From Dehalococcoidia bacterium (GTDB lineage Bacteria; Chloroflexota; Dehalococcoidia; GIF9; AB-539-J10), in the NCBI GenBank assembly GCA_016930935.1, contig JAFGFT010000004.1, positions 1-64,000 of the forward strand: DNA of 64,000 nt. The letters are read 5' to 3'. How positions within the stretch are numbered: position 1 is the first letter of the stretch; the number at the start of each line of letters is the position of its first letter. This document shows, piece after piece, positions 17,113 through 25,766 of the stretch. The notes beneath the pieces are model-generated. The model was not told the origin of the DNA. It was given only the letters and a program-made list of their open reading frames with translations, and did not search any database. Both the position numbers and the translations under genes were made by a program.

Positions 17113-18129
17113 CTAACACGAGACGGTATCAAGATACTCGAGCACGACGCGCTCAATCTCATCGTGCGTGAGTGGGACTACTGCGTCGGAGACCACCCAC
17201 TTGTTCAGTTCCATCTTGTCTGATACCTCCTCCGCTTCGAGCGCGCGCGGGTGCACTACGACAGCGTCGTCGGTCAGCGTTGTTCTCGCGAGTTCATCAT
17301 CACTCAGCAGCCGTTCGTGAAGCTTCTCGCCGGGTACGAGCCCTGTCTTGATTACGCGTACGTCTTCGCTGCTGATTCCCAGGCGTGGGGCAATGCGCAG
17401 GCGCATCACGTCCAGAAGGTCTCCCAGGCGAAAGGCCTTCATCTTCAACACGTGAATCTGTCCGCCGTCCGCTGATTCACTCGCGCTCAACACAAGTCGT
17501 GCCGCCTCATCTGGTGGCATGGCGAAGCGTGTCACATTCGGGTCGGTGATTCGCAGCGGTTGGCCCCGCCGCAACGTATCAATCCAGACGGGAATGACTG
17601 ATCCTCTTGAGGACCAGACGTTGCCGAACCGGACGCAACTGATGACGGTTCCGGTTGGCGCATCCAACGCTGCATTCAGCGTGAGTCGCTCGGCCAGAAG
17701 CTTGGTGGCGCCCATCACATTGACGGGCATGACGGCCTTGTCCGTGCTGACTGTGACCATTCGGCCGACGCCCTGATTCAACACTGCATCGAGCATATTC
17801 TGTGTGCCAAGTACATTGGTCATGACAGCTTGAAGCGGCGCATCTTCGCACATCGGGACGTGTTTCATTGCGGCAACATGGAAGACAGTGTCAATTCCAA
17901 AGTCTCTACATACGGCACGCAACGACTGCGGGTCACGTACGTCGCCAATGCGACTGATGACGCGGGCATCGTCGTAGCGGCCGCGCAGGTGAAAATGCTT
18001 CATCTCATCACGGCTGAACACAACGATGCGATTGACGCCCCTGGTGAGCAGCGCTTCCACAAGGGCGTGTCCGATGGACCCTGTGCCGCCTGTGACCAGG
18101 GCGTTGTTGTTGCTGCTCAGACTATCCAT
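17113..18129 (-). CDS. PseB/PglF-like nucleotide-sugar 4,6-dehydratase (SDR family)
   Basis: 338 residues. The extended-SDR nucleotide motif TGGTGSIG is at residues 13-20. Conserved family blocks are AAMKHVPMCEDAP, TNVLGTQNMLDA, STDKAVMPVNVMGATK and VRFGNVWSSRGSVIP. As in PseB/CapE relatives, the YxxxK tyrosine is Met (MGATK) and STDKA supplies the Asp-Lys pair. The short form lacks the membrane helices of PglF/CapD. It probably converts UDP-GlcNAc to a 4-keto-6-deoxy sugar; whether C5 is inverted cannot be read. The ATG at 18129 has GGAGG 7 nt upstream and overlaps the aminotransferase stop by 8 nt. Confidence 0.88.
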   Translation of the reverse strand: MDSLSSNNNALVTGGTGSIGHALVEALLTRGVNRIVVFSRDEMKHFHLRGRYDDARVISRIGDVRDPQSLRAVCRDFGIDTVFHVAAMKHVPMCEDAPLQAVMTNVLGTQNMLDAVLNQGVGRMVTVSTDKAVMPVNVMGATKLLAERLTLNAALDAPTGTVISCVRFGNVWSSRGSVIPVWIDTLRRGQPLRITDPNVTRFAMPPDEAARLVLSASESADGGQIHVLKMKAFRLGDLLDVMRLRIAPRLGISSEDVRVIKTGLVPGEKLHERLLSDDELARTTLTDDAVVVHPRALEAEEVSDKMELNKWVVSDAVVPLTHDEIERVVLEYLDTVSC

Positions 18130-19264
18130 CGCGCGACCTCCGTTCGAAGAACTCTGTGATGACACTGCAGACCTCCTCGACTTGGTCGAATGTGATTTCG
18201 GGATAGAGTGGGAGCGTCAGAACCTGCCCAGACATCTGCTCTGATATGGGAAGAGATACCCCTGCGTATCCGAGCGTATCTCTGTAGAACGGAGAGGTAT
18301 GGACGGGTTCAAAATAGACCTTTGAGGCCACGCCGTGTTCTCTGAGCCACAGTTGTAGCTTGTCGCGGACCTGTCGTCCGCCCGTTATCCTGACCGTGTA
18401 CATCTGATACACATGCCTGGCGGGTTCCTGCACTTCGGGAAGGGCAATACCTTGGATTGCGGACAGAAGATTATTGTAGTGTGCCACAGCGGCGATTCGT
18501 TGCGCCACTAATTCGTCAATACGGTTCATCTGGGCGATTCCAACGGCAGCAAGGATATTGGACATACGGAAGTTGTAGCCAAGAGCGATGTACTCTCCGG
18601 ACCCCGAAGCGGAGAAGTAGTTGCCGTCATCGTTTCTGCCGTGGGACCGAAGTAGACGCGCTCGGTTCGCTGTCACGTCTGAGTCGGTAAGCAGCGCTCC
18701 GCCTTCACCTGTGGCAATAAGCTTGTTCTGACAGAAGCTGAGGACAGCCGCATGGCCGAATGTTCCTACATTCCGGCCCTGATGCGTTGCCCCCAGTGAC
18801 TCTGCCGCATCTTCAATGAGTATAAGACCGTGGCGGTCCGCCAAGGCCCTGAGGGCAGCCGCTGCGCAGGAGTTTCCGCCATAGTGGGTGCACACGATTG
18901 CTCGCGTTCGCGAGATAATGCGTGCTTCAACATCTTCCGGGTCCAACCCTAGAGTAGTCTCATCTATGTCCGCGAAGACAGGCTTTGCACCAACGAAGAG
19001 CGCACAGTTGGCTGTGGCAATGAATGTGAAGGACGGGACGATGACTTCGTCTCTCGGTCCAATATCATGCACCATGAGTGCCATGTGGAGTGCCGATGTG
19101 CCGGAATTCACCACAACGGCATGTCTGCAGCCGACGTAGCGGCACAGTCTCTGTTCAAACTCTTCAACCTCTCTACCCCCCGCCCATTTCGCTCCACGCT
19201 GGATGACGTGTGTGACTGCGTTCACCACATTCGAGGACGTATCGATGCGAAACAATGGAATCAC
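18122..19264 (-). CDS. DegT/DnrJ/EryC1 PLP-dependent sugar aminotransferase
   Basis: 380 residues. The PLP lysine is Lys181 in SFCQNKLIATGEGG, and the Asp that holds the pyridine nitrogen is Asp152 in LIEDAAES. The C-terminal motif is LPLYPEIT. It should add an amino group to the 4-keto-6-deoxy sugar made by the next gene, like PglE or PseC. I chose a GTG at 19264: GGAGG lies 8 nt upstream, and it overlaps the TGA of the glycosyltransferase gene as GTGA. The longer frame to 19375 would overlap that gene by 115 nt and adds unconserved residues. Confidence 0.9.
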   Translation of the reverse strand: MIPLFRIDTSSNVVNAVTHVIQRGAKWAGGREVEEFEQRLCRYVGCRHAVVVNSGTSALHMALMVHDIGPRDEVIVPSFTFIATANCALFVGAKPVFADIDETTLGLDPEDVEARIISRTRAIVCTHYGGNSCAAAALRALADRHGLILIEDAAESLGATHQGRNVGTFGHAAVLSFCQNKLIATGEGGALLTDSDVTANRARLLRSHGRNDDGNYFSASGSGEYIALGYNFRMSNILAAVGIAQMNRIDELVAQRIAAVAHYNNLLSAIQGIALPEVQEPARHVYQMYTVRITGGRQVRDKLQLWLREHGVASKVYFEPVHTSPFYRDTLGYAGVSLPISEQMSGQVLTLPLYPEITFDQVEEVCSVITEFFERRSRDG

Positions 19265-20406
19265 CGTGGCTCCCTCCGTGCGCGAATCAGTTGCTGGTAG
19301 AGCGTCTCCATCTTCCGTGAGTTGACTTCCCATGATTCGTTTGCCTGTACGAGTGAAGGGTTCACAGTCTGACATCTCTGCCGCAGCGCTGCATCGCTGA
19401 CAGCCCTCTCAAACGCAGTCGCAATCTCTTCGGGCGCGTCACCGTCTACCAGCAGCGCATTGACACCGTCCGTCAGATATCCCTTGTAGGCCTCCAACGG
19501 AGCCACGATAGGCACACTGCCACAGGCCATCGTCTCCACAACGCATGACCCCATCTGGTCATCAAGCGGGATACTGACAGTGGCGTTCGCCATATTGTAG
19601 AGAACGGCCATTTCCTTCGCGTCCAACTCGCGGTCAACCAAGAGCACTTTGTTGCGAATGCCGAGTGCCTGTGTGAGCTTTCGAACGCTGGACAGGTAGT
19701 TGCGGTCGGGACTACCGCCAACTGCCACGACCACGTGTACGTCGTTCCCCCGATGCGAGATTAGTCCTGCGGCGTGCACGATGGTCTCGATACGGTAGTG
19801 TGGTGTCATGGTGCGGGGGCTGAACATTACACTTGACTTCTCTGGTATTCCGAGAGACTGACGTAGTGCACATACCTCGGTGTCATAGCCTGGATGAAAG
19901 CGTGAAGTGTCGATGCCCCACGGGAATGTAACTATCTTGTGAGCGGCGACAGCATAGTAGTCGCGCAGGATAGAGGCAAGGTGGTTCGACATTGTGTTCA
20001 CAACGTCTGCCTTTGCAAGTGCGGCTTTTGCGAGACTGCGCAGTGGTTGTCCGCAGTGCAGCAGACCATGAGGACCCCATGCCGAGACTACCACCGGCCG
20101 TGACGAATCAAGAGTGGCGTACAGACCTGCCAGCGTACCGAAAGTATGGACGTAGTGCCCATGCACGATGTCAGGGGCAATTCTTCTGACATGGTGGGCG
20201 ACCTCAATGAATGCGGTGGCCATTAGGGCATTATGAGGTGGGGACACGATTCTGGTCAGTGACACTCGTGGGTCAAGAGAGTGTTGGGAATCAGCGGGAC
20301 GCCAACTAACCAGATGCACGTCCCATCCAAGTTCCGCCATTCGATTTGCCCAGTGGACGGTGAACACGGAACGGGCATTCGCCAGGTAGCAGATTCGGGG
20401 ACTCAT
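19261..20406 (-). CDS. Glycosyltransferase family 4 protein
   Basis: 381 residues with a GT-B fold. The N-terminal domain starts MSPRICYLANARSVFTVHWA, and the IDTSRFHPGYD region is the typical domain boundary. The C-terminal GT4 core contains SPRTMTPHYRIETIVHAA and the donor-site region DDQMGSCVVETMACGSVPIVAP, with the E(x7)E-like arrangement only partly conserved. It should transfer a sugar to a lipid-linked acceptor on the cytosolic face. The ATG at 20406 follows AAGGGGC. It is coupled to the aminotransferase gene through a GTGA overlap. The acceptor and sugar are unknown. Confidence 0.85.
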   Translation of the reverse strand: MSPRICYLANARSVFTVHWANRMAELGWDVHLVSWRPADSQHSLDPRVSLTRIVSPPHNALMATAFIEVAHHVRRIAPDIVHGHYVHTFGTLAGLYATLDSSRPVVVSAWGPHGLLHCGQPLRSLAKAALAKADVVNTMSNHLASILRDYYAVAAHKIVTFPWGIDTSRFHPGYDTEVCALRQSLGIPEKSSVMFSPRTMTPHYRIETIVHAAGLISHRGNDVHVVVAVGGSPDRNYLSSVRKLTQALGIRNKVLLVDRELDAKEMAVLYNMANATVSIPLDDQMGSCVVETMACGSVPIVAPLEAYKGYLTDGVNALLVDGDAPEEIATAFERAVSDAALRQRCQTVNPSLVQANESWEVNSRKMETLYQQLIRARREPR

Positions 20407-20554
20407 TGGCTGCCCCTTCTGAATGGATGGGTGGATTGCATGACTGAGACTCTCTGTGAGATGGCTTGACGCCCTGAAGTCGTGCCGCTCGCAATGCAAA
20501 GGAGCACCAAAGACGCTGCAACAGGCGCGTTCCTCCTATGTGGCCGGATTCGAT

Positions 20555-21901
20555 TCATAGGATCTTGTTCTCGATGAACTTCGTCTTGGCGCCTGCAGTT
20601 CGTCGTAGACTGGCGACGACCTGAATGCGGACCACCCAGCCCGGGCTTTGCGCACTAACCACCCTGCGAATTTCGTCAATCACCGCCACGTTGAAGTCTG
20701 AGGCTACTACTAGCAGGATGGAAATGTCTCGCACAGTCTCCTGCACTACCTGATACTCTTTAATGCCTTTGCCCAAGTCCCAGAACATGTACAGAAAGAA
20801 CCACCCATGCACTTTCGCGCCCTCTGGGGTCAGCAGCACATCGGTGGTCCTTCCCCAGACCTTCTTGAGCAGAATCCGTGGGCGTCCGCAAGTGCAGACC
20901 GGGTCTGCGTCAATCTCGCCGACATCGCCGGTATCATACCGAAGCAGTGGCATCGCGTAGTTTGTAAGCGTCGTCGCGATTATGCGACCTATTCCCGTTG
21001 TGAGAGGTACGCCCTGCTCATCCACTATCTGAAGGATAGAACGCTCTGTGTCGATGTGAAGGCCATGATGTGAACTGCATTCATAGGCGCTCACTCCGCC
21101 ATCATTGAGTCCATAGCCGTCAAACACTCTGCACCCAAACGCATTCTCAATGCTTTCACGCATTTGAGGCAAGAGATTCTCGGACGTAGAGAATACGCCT
21201 CGCGGACTCCAGACTGTTGCCTTCCTATCAATCACCCTGTCCGCCAAAACCTGCAGCGCGCCTGGGTAGCCACGTATGAAGGCCGGCTTCACCCGATTGA
21301 TGGAGGCGATATAGGAATCTAGTGCGGGTTCGCTCATGTCAAATGCAGAGAGCTTGGTGACATTACGCGCAAGGTCTCCAAGTCGTCGTTCCCAACTTGG
21401 TTTCCCTCGGCCAACTCCGAGCGACCTGCCGGCAAGAACGACCGTGCTATCGCCTTGCCTGAAGCCCGCGTAGCCCCATCCGCGATACATTGTGGCAAGC
21501 ATGATTGCACGGTCATACGCGGACAGGCGATAGCACATTGGAGTTCCCGCTGTCCCCCCAGTGGCACCCTCGTGGTAGCGTGCGCACTGTCGCCGTTGAG
21601 GGTGGAAGCTCTCCTTGGCAGCGACGACCTCCCCGCGCGTGAGAATGGGGAGAAAGGCGAGGTCCGCAGGAGCCGCTATGTCCTCAGGCCGGAGTCCCAA
21701 CCGGCTGGACATTTCCCGGTAGTAGGGAACTTCCGCGAACGCAAAGGTAATCATGCTGCGCAGGATGTCACGCTGCCGCAAATCGAGCTCGGCCTTGGTC
21801 CTCCATTCTGCAGCCTGGATTGTGCGCAAGACGTGATGGAAACCAGGGTACCAGCCTTCATGAGCCGCGTGAGAAGCCAGTCTGCGAAACCGTGCCATCA
21901 T
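20555..21901 (-). CDS. PaaK/CapK-like adenylate-forming enzyme (phenylacetate-CoA ligase homologue)
   Basis: 448 residues. It has the features of the PaaK/CapK branch of ANL adenylating enzymes: GATGGTAGTPM (P-loop-like ATP site), a mid-domain FSTSENLLPQMRE, YGLNDGG at the adenine-binding position and RYDTGDVGEI as the hinge aspartate region. CxC and other cysteines around PVCTCGRP match the family. In capsule clusters such proteins are linked to acylation or other decoration rather than aromatic metabolism. The ATG at 21901 overlaps the DUF354 stop (ATGA). It is the last gene in a coupled run with the deacetylase, FemAB-like and DUF354 genes. The substrate is unknown. Confidence 0.82.
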   Translation of the reverse strand: MMARFRRLASHAAHEGWYPGFHHVLRTIQAAEWRTKAELDLRQRDILRSMITFAFAEVPYYREMSSRLGLRPEDIAAPADLAFLPILTRGEVVAAKESFHPQRRQCARYHEGATGGTAGTPMCYRLSAYDRAIMLATMYRGWGYAGFRQGDSTVVLAGRSLGVGRGKPSWERRLGDLARNVTKLSAFDMSEPALDSYIASINRVKPAFIRGYPGALQVLADRVIDRKATVWSPRGVFSTSENLLPQMRESIENAFGCRVFDGYGLNDGGVSAYECSSHHGLHIDTERSILQIVDEQGVPLTTGIGRIIATTLTNYAMPLLRYDTGDVGEIDADPVCTCGRPRILLKKVWGRTTDVLLTPEGAKVHGWFFLYMFWDLGKGIKEYQVVQETVRDISILLVVASDFNVAVIDEIRRVVSAQSPGWVVRIQVVASLRRTAGAKTKFIENKIL

Positions 21902-22950
21902 CCCGGCATACCTCTTCCCCACGTGAGAGTCGTCCGCACCAAGAATTCAGTTACATCGACGCAGTCTTGCACCAACCGCGTTCCTTTGGCCCGCCACGCT
22001 TCCCTCTGTGAAGCGCCCTCGCGCATCATTCCAATCGCGGTATGAATCGCTGTATCTTCCGCCTGCCTGTGGTGGAAGTTGGACACAATACCGTAGCGTT
22101 CCTGCTGTTCGTTCAGAGAGCCCAAACTGAGCGAGTTGACGTAGATTGCGGGCGTCCCGAGGACGGCGCATTCTGAAGCCATCGTCGCACCCTCCGTGAC
22201 GCATACCGTTGCGTAGGAGAGGAAATGGTGAATGAGATGCGGTTCAGCTTTGAAAGCGTACTGACGAATCTCAGGGTCGAGGTCTGCCTCGCTGGACACC
22301 AGTACTCGTCCATATCTAGAGAGTCCTTGAACGAGCCGGACCCTACCTTCCTTGCTGAAGCCGTGTTGCCCGTTGTCGTGGGAGGCGCGCCACGCGACAA
22401 ATCGCACAATGGCAAAGGGAGTGCCCATGTCAATTCCTGCCTTGAGCAAATGTTCTGGGGCGGGCGTGAAATAGCGCGGATGGAGGTACGAGAGTTCCTT
22501 GTACGAATTGATGCGCACTTGTTTTCTGCCAAGGTCCTGACGGTAGCAGTCTGGCGTGACCACTATGTCGGTCAGAGGTAGTCCAATGGTGTTGGCAAGA
22601 TGACGTACGTCGGTGTCCGCAAACGCAATGTGGGGTTTCCTATATAGCCTGCTCACGCAGCCCGCGACGGGCGAAACCCTGCTCAAAAATACGTCCGGCC
22701 CAAAGTGGCGCGCTGCCTTCCACATTACTAGCGCAGCTTTGCAGCCGTACAGCGCCTTTCGCAAAGTCCCGGCACCGGGGTTGGTTCCGAGCAGTTCGTA
22801 ATCTATACCGTAGGCATTGAGTAGTTGGAGCGTAACATCCTTGTGCCACGCGAATACCATAACCTCGTGTCCACGCTGGCGCAACCCGCCTATCACGTGC
22901 CTGAAGTTGTGCACGTGCGCAGGGTGTCCAACCTCGACAATCACTCTCAT
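21898..22950 (-). CDS. DUF354-family protein, GT-B-like
   Basis: 350 residues. It begins VIVEVGHPAHVHNFRHVIGGL and contains SRVSPVAGCVSR, ADTDVRHLANTIGLPL and VTEGATMASECAVLGTPAIYV. This is the DUF354 pattern, which has a UDP-glycosyltransferase-like fold and is common in archaeal and bacterial surface-glycan loci. It may act as a glycosyltransferase or epimerase-like enzyme, but no member is firmly characterised to my knowledge. It starts with ATGA overlapping the FemAB-like stop, and its own stop overlaps the PaaK-like start. Confidence 0.85.
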   Translation of the reverse strand: MRVIVEVGHPAHVHNFRHVIGGLRQRGHEVMVFAWHKDVTLQLLNAYGIDYELLGTNPGAGTLRKALYGCKAALVMWKAARHFGPDVFLSRVSPVAGCVSRLYRKPHIAFADTDVRHLANTIGLPLTDIVVTPDCYRQDLGRKQVRINSYKELSYLHPRYFTPAPEHLLKAGIDMGTPFAIVRFVAWRASHDNGQHGFSKEGRVRLVQGLSRYGRVLVSSEADLDPEIRQYAFKAEPHLIHHFLSYATVCVTEGATMASECAVLGTPAIYVNSLSLGSLNEQQERYGIVSNFHHRQAEDTAIHTAIGMMREGASQREAWRAKGTRLVQDCVDVTEFLVRTTLTWGRGMPG

Positions 22951-24059
22951 GAGGTTGTTCCCTCTACCGTCACTTTCAAGGCGTGGCCAGTGGCTTCATC
23001 GCGATAGAACAGACTTCTGTATACGCTGAATCCACGGTCAGAAATCCAGTGGATAGCGGGCGAGTACACCTTTACGTCCCGGCCGAAGTTCACCATCCTG
23101 CCGCCGAATTTCTTCTTGAAGTCACGCGGCCCGTACTGGATGCCAGGCCTACCCGCCCCACCAAAGTCGAACGTGGAGTACCCATTCAATGCTCCCCATC
23201 GCATGGCATGCCACAGTAGCAGCTCATTTGGGCATACAGATTGGCCATCCTGTGTGAAGCCGGAGTACCACGCGTGAATCCTGCCATGGCACATAAGGAG
23301 TGCGCGCGCCGCAATCACATCTCCGCGCAATTGTGCAGTGAAGAACACGGCTAGCCCCGCAGGCTCCAGATTTCGAAACGCAGCTTCAAACAGAGATGGG
23401 TCTGCCAGCGGCACTCTCGATCGGACGTGTGTTGAGTGCACCATGGCATAGAACTGCGCTAATCCTTCCTCCGCGTGGACTTCTGCCACGGTGACGCCCG
23501 CCTCCGCCGCCCTGACAACACGGCGGCGAACGCGCCTGTCGAGCGACTTCCACAGTTCCTCCTCATTCCTGCGGAGGTCGGCAACAAAGTTGAGATGACC
23601 ATGATGTGTGTACCCATTCGCCGCGAAGAGCGCGTCATGGACAGGCCCAAGGTTCCATGTCTCACTGTAGACGACTTTCTTTCCCACCAATTGGTCGTGC
23701 GCACGAAGCAGCAATGGAAGTAAGTCAGCTTCTAGGCCAGCCACCACCAGCGGCCCTCCATGGATTATGGCCCTGCCCGAAAGTCTCCCGAGGGGACCGC
23801 TTATTGCGCGCACCACCACGGAATTGAGGAGGCCCTTCACTTCACCTGAATCCTCCCGAATTGCGAATAGCACGACCGGTTCGAAGTTCTTTGTTTGGCA
23901 ATAGACGTCATACATCTGCCGCGTTTGAAAGATGTTCCCATTGGGGTGTTGCGCTACGAAGTTGTCCCAAACGGCGTCTTCCACCGAGCGAACTATGGTA
24001 TGCCTAGTTGTACATCCTGTCGGTGTCAAGAGGTCGCCGCCGCGATGCGCACCTATCAC
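22947..24059 (-). CDS. FemAB-like GNAT-fold acyl/aminoacyl transferase
   Basis: 370 residues with two GNAT-like halves. N-terminal features are NFVAQHPNGNIFQT and the GGPLVV strand. The C-terminal half contains LWKSLDRRVRRRVVRAAEAG, a WYSGFTQDG region, and ending signature FDFGGAGRPGIQYGPRDFKKKFGG, which is typical of FemAB/BioF2-like proteins that act on cell-surface glycans or peptides. The GTG start overlaps the deacetylase stop as GTGA. FemX-type enzymes add amino acids from aminoacyl-tRNA; relatives in exopolysaccharide clusters have unknown donors. Here it lies between a deacetylase, which could expose an amine, and an adenylate-forming enzyme. Confidence 0.8.
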   Translation of the reverse strand: MIGAHRGGDLLTPTGCTTRHTIVRSVEDAVWDNFVAQHPNGNIFQTRQMYDVYCQTKNFEPVVLFAIREDSGEVKGLLNSVVVRAISGPLGRLSGRAIIHGGPLVVAGLEADLLPLLLRAHDQLVGKKVVYSETWNLGPVHDALFAANGYTHHGHLNFVADLRRNEEELWKSLDRRVRRRVVRAAEAGVTVAEVHAEEGLAQFYAMVHSTHVRSRVPLADPSLFEAAFRNLEPAGLAVFFTAQLRGDVIAARALLMCHGRIHAWYSGFTQDGQSVCPNELLLWHAMRWGALNGYSTFDFGGAGRPGIQYGPRDFKKKFGGRMVNFGRDVKVYSPAIHWISDRGFSVYRSLFYRDEATGHALKVTVEGTTS

Positions 24060-24853
24060 TTGTGAGTATCCTGTCTGGTCAGTCTTCGCTTTTCGTTGAC
24101 TATCTTCTTCCCACCATTTGCAGCAGTGTCACACAGGCAACTGGCCATCCACTGGAACCCTGTTGCAGCCCATCGCTCAGGGTGCGCCGTCAGGTACACC
24201 TCTTCCCCGCTGCAAAAGCCGAGCCAGCGCATCAGGTCATCAGTTGAGTGCACATCGGGCTGAGGCATGCGTGTGCCATCAGTGGCAGGCATCCAATCCT
24301 TCACTTTGTTCCTGGGACTCCACGTCCGGCCTGTGTCTGAAAGATACACGATGTTCTGGAACGAGAGGTACGCTTCACCCACAAGGCCGAAATCCTCAAA
24401 GCTGTGTGTCTTCCAGAGGTCACGGTTATCCCACTTCGTCAGTGGATTGCCATGCATGGCGATGGTCCGCACATCGGTAATGCCCTTGAACTCAGCAAGC
24501 TCCTTCTCAAAGATGTGGATGGCTTCTTCGTGGTTGCCGTGTGCCCTGTCCAGAACCTCATAGTGATAGCCAACCTCGTGTCCCATTGCGGCCACTTCAC
24601 GTAGCAACTCAGGGCGAAACACCTGTTTCGTGGTGCGGAAGTAGTACGTTGAATGGACACCCATGCTGTGTTCAAGCTGGGCCATCGCGAAGGCTCGCTT
24701 CACGTTCCTGTCAACGTCATGGCGCAAGACCGTAGTGTGCCCGTGTGTGACACAGTCGCCAAGGTAGTCGGCGACGGTCATTACTCGATAGTCGTTGCGC
24801 TGCATACACTTAAGCAGCTCACCGTATTTCTCAAATGTGAAATCTTGTGCCAT
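24056..24853 (-). CDS. Polysaccharide deacetylase-like protein (CE4 superfamily)
   Basis: About 265 residues. The metal-binding motifs of carbohydrate esterase 4 enzymes are present in the short form: VLRHDVDRN (catalytic Asp and metal Asp) near the N-terminus and HEVGYHYEVLDRAHGN further on. A late His region (MHGNPLTKWDN) could complete the site. It probably removes an N-acetyl group from a sugar intermediate. No signal peptide is seen, so it should act in the cytosol. The start is uncertain: an ATG at 24853 is used here, with a GTG eight codons upstream as an alternative, and neither has a good ribosome site. It heads the coupled FemAB/DUF354/PaaK-like set. Confidence 0.78.
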   Translation of the reverse strand: MAQDFTFEKYGELLKCMQRNDYRVMTVADYLGDCVTHGHTTVLRHDVDRNVKRAFAMAQLEHSMGVHSTYYFRTTKQVFRPELLREVAAMGHEVGYHYEVLDRAHGNHEEAIHIFEKELAEFKGITDVRTIAMHGNPLTKWDNRDLWKTHSFEDFGLVGEAYLSFQNIVYLSDTGRTWSPRNKVKDWMPATDGTRMPQPDVHSTDDLMRWLGFCSGEEVYLTAHPERWAATGFQWMASCLCDTAANGGKKIVNEKRRLTRQDTHK

Positions 24854-24941
24854 ATACTCTGTTGCTTGGTATTCCACGGTCTACATGTAGCGTGATACGT
24901 ACTCCTTGACCGTCACAGGTGAAACTGCTTACCCCCAAGTG

Positions 24942-25751
24942 CTAGCGGCAAGCCTCCTTCGCGGTATCCCGCTCGATGGCGGGCAGTTCTGGATGCGGAG
25001 TTGCACCGTTCCTCCGCACTCGTTCCAGCCACAACCGCAACAGCAGCCATGAGACCTTCGGGATATACACGCCATAGCGTATCTTCGACTTCTCTCCCAG
25101 GTAACGGGAGGGCATCGGCACCTCAATCATTCGCCGCTGACCGGCGGACACCCATAGGAGTAATTGATTGCAGTATCCGTAGCGCGGATAGAGCCGTTCC
25201 AGCGGCATTGCCGCCAGCAGCGCCGCGCTGGCTGCCGTATAGCCGTTCTGCGGGTCATTCACTTTCATGTTGCCTATTGCGATGCGTGTGAGCCAGCGCA
25301 ACAGCCAGTTGCCGGAACGCCGGAAATACGACATTCCCGCCAGATGAGCCCGGTCAGATGTGCGGTCTCCCTTGGTGTAATCAGCAACGCCATCCACGAT
25401 GGGGTAACACAGCCCTGACAACTCGGCAGGGTCCATCTGGTTATCCCCGGCCATCACTGCCGAGATGTCCATGCTGTCTGCAAGGCAGCGCTTGTAGCCC
25501 GTGACGATGGCGGCGCCAACGCCGCGGTTCTCCGGGTGTTGCAGTAACTCAACATGCGTACCGGAGTGGGAGCCTGTACCTGCGCCGGACAGGAACCACT
25601 CCCGGACTATGTCTGCCGTGTGGTCTGTGGAGGCGTCATCCACCACGTACACCGCATCCACGAAATCCGGCATGCCCTGCAGTACCTTCCTGATGTGCGG
25701 TTCCTCGTTATACGCAGGAACCACCACACCTATCTTCTTGTCTCTATACAC
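24942..25751 (-). CDS. Glycosyltransferase family 2 protein
   Basis: 269 residues. The GT-A core is clear: VVVPAYNEEPHIRKVL, VVDDASTDHTADI and the metal-binding stretch MAGDNQMDP. The C-terminal LGEKSKIRYGVYIPKV is characteristic of dolichol-phosphate mannose synthase-like GT2 proteins, though no membrane helices follow. It should transfer a sugar from a nucleotide donor to a lipid carrier. It starts at a GTG with AGGAGAGG 9 nt upstream and lies 15 nt after the GlmS stop, so the two are probably co-transcribed. Confidence 0.88.
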   Translation of the reverse strand: MYRDKKIGVVVPAYNEEPHIRKVLQGMPDFVDAVYVVDDASTDHTADIVREWFLSGAGTGSHSGTHVELLQHPENRGVGAAIVTGYKRCLADSMDISAVMAGDNQMDPAELSGLCYPIVDGVADYTKGDRTSDRAHLAGMSYFRRSGNWLLRWLTRIAIGNMKVNDPQNGYTAASAALLAAMPLERLYPRYGYCNQLLLWVSAGQRRMIEVPMPSRYLGEKSKIRYGVYIPKVSWLLLRLWLERVRRNGATPHPELPAIERDTAKEACR

Positions 25752-25766
25752 TCTGCCAGTCCTCTC

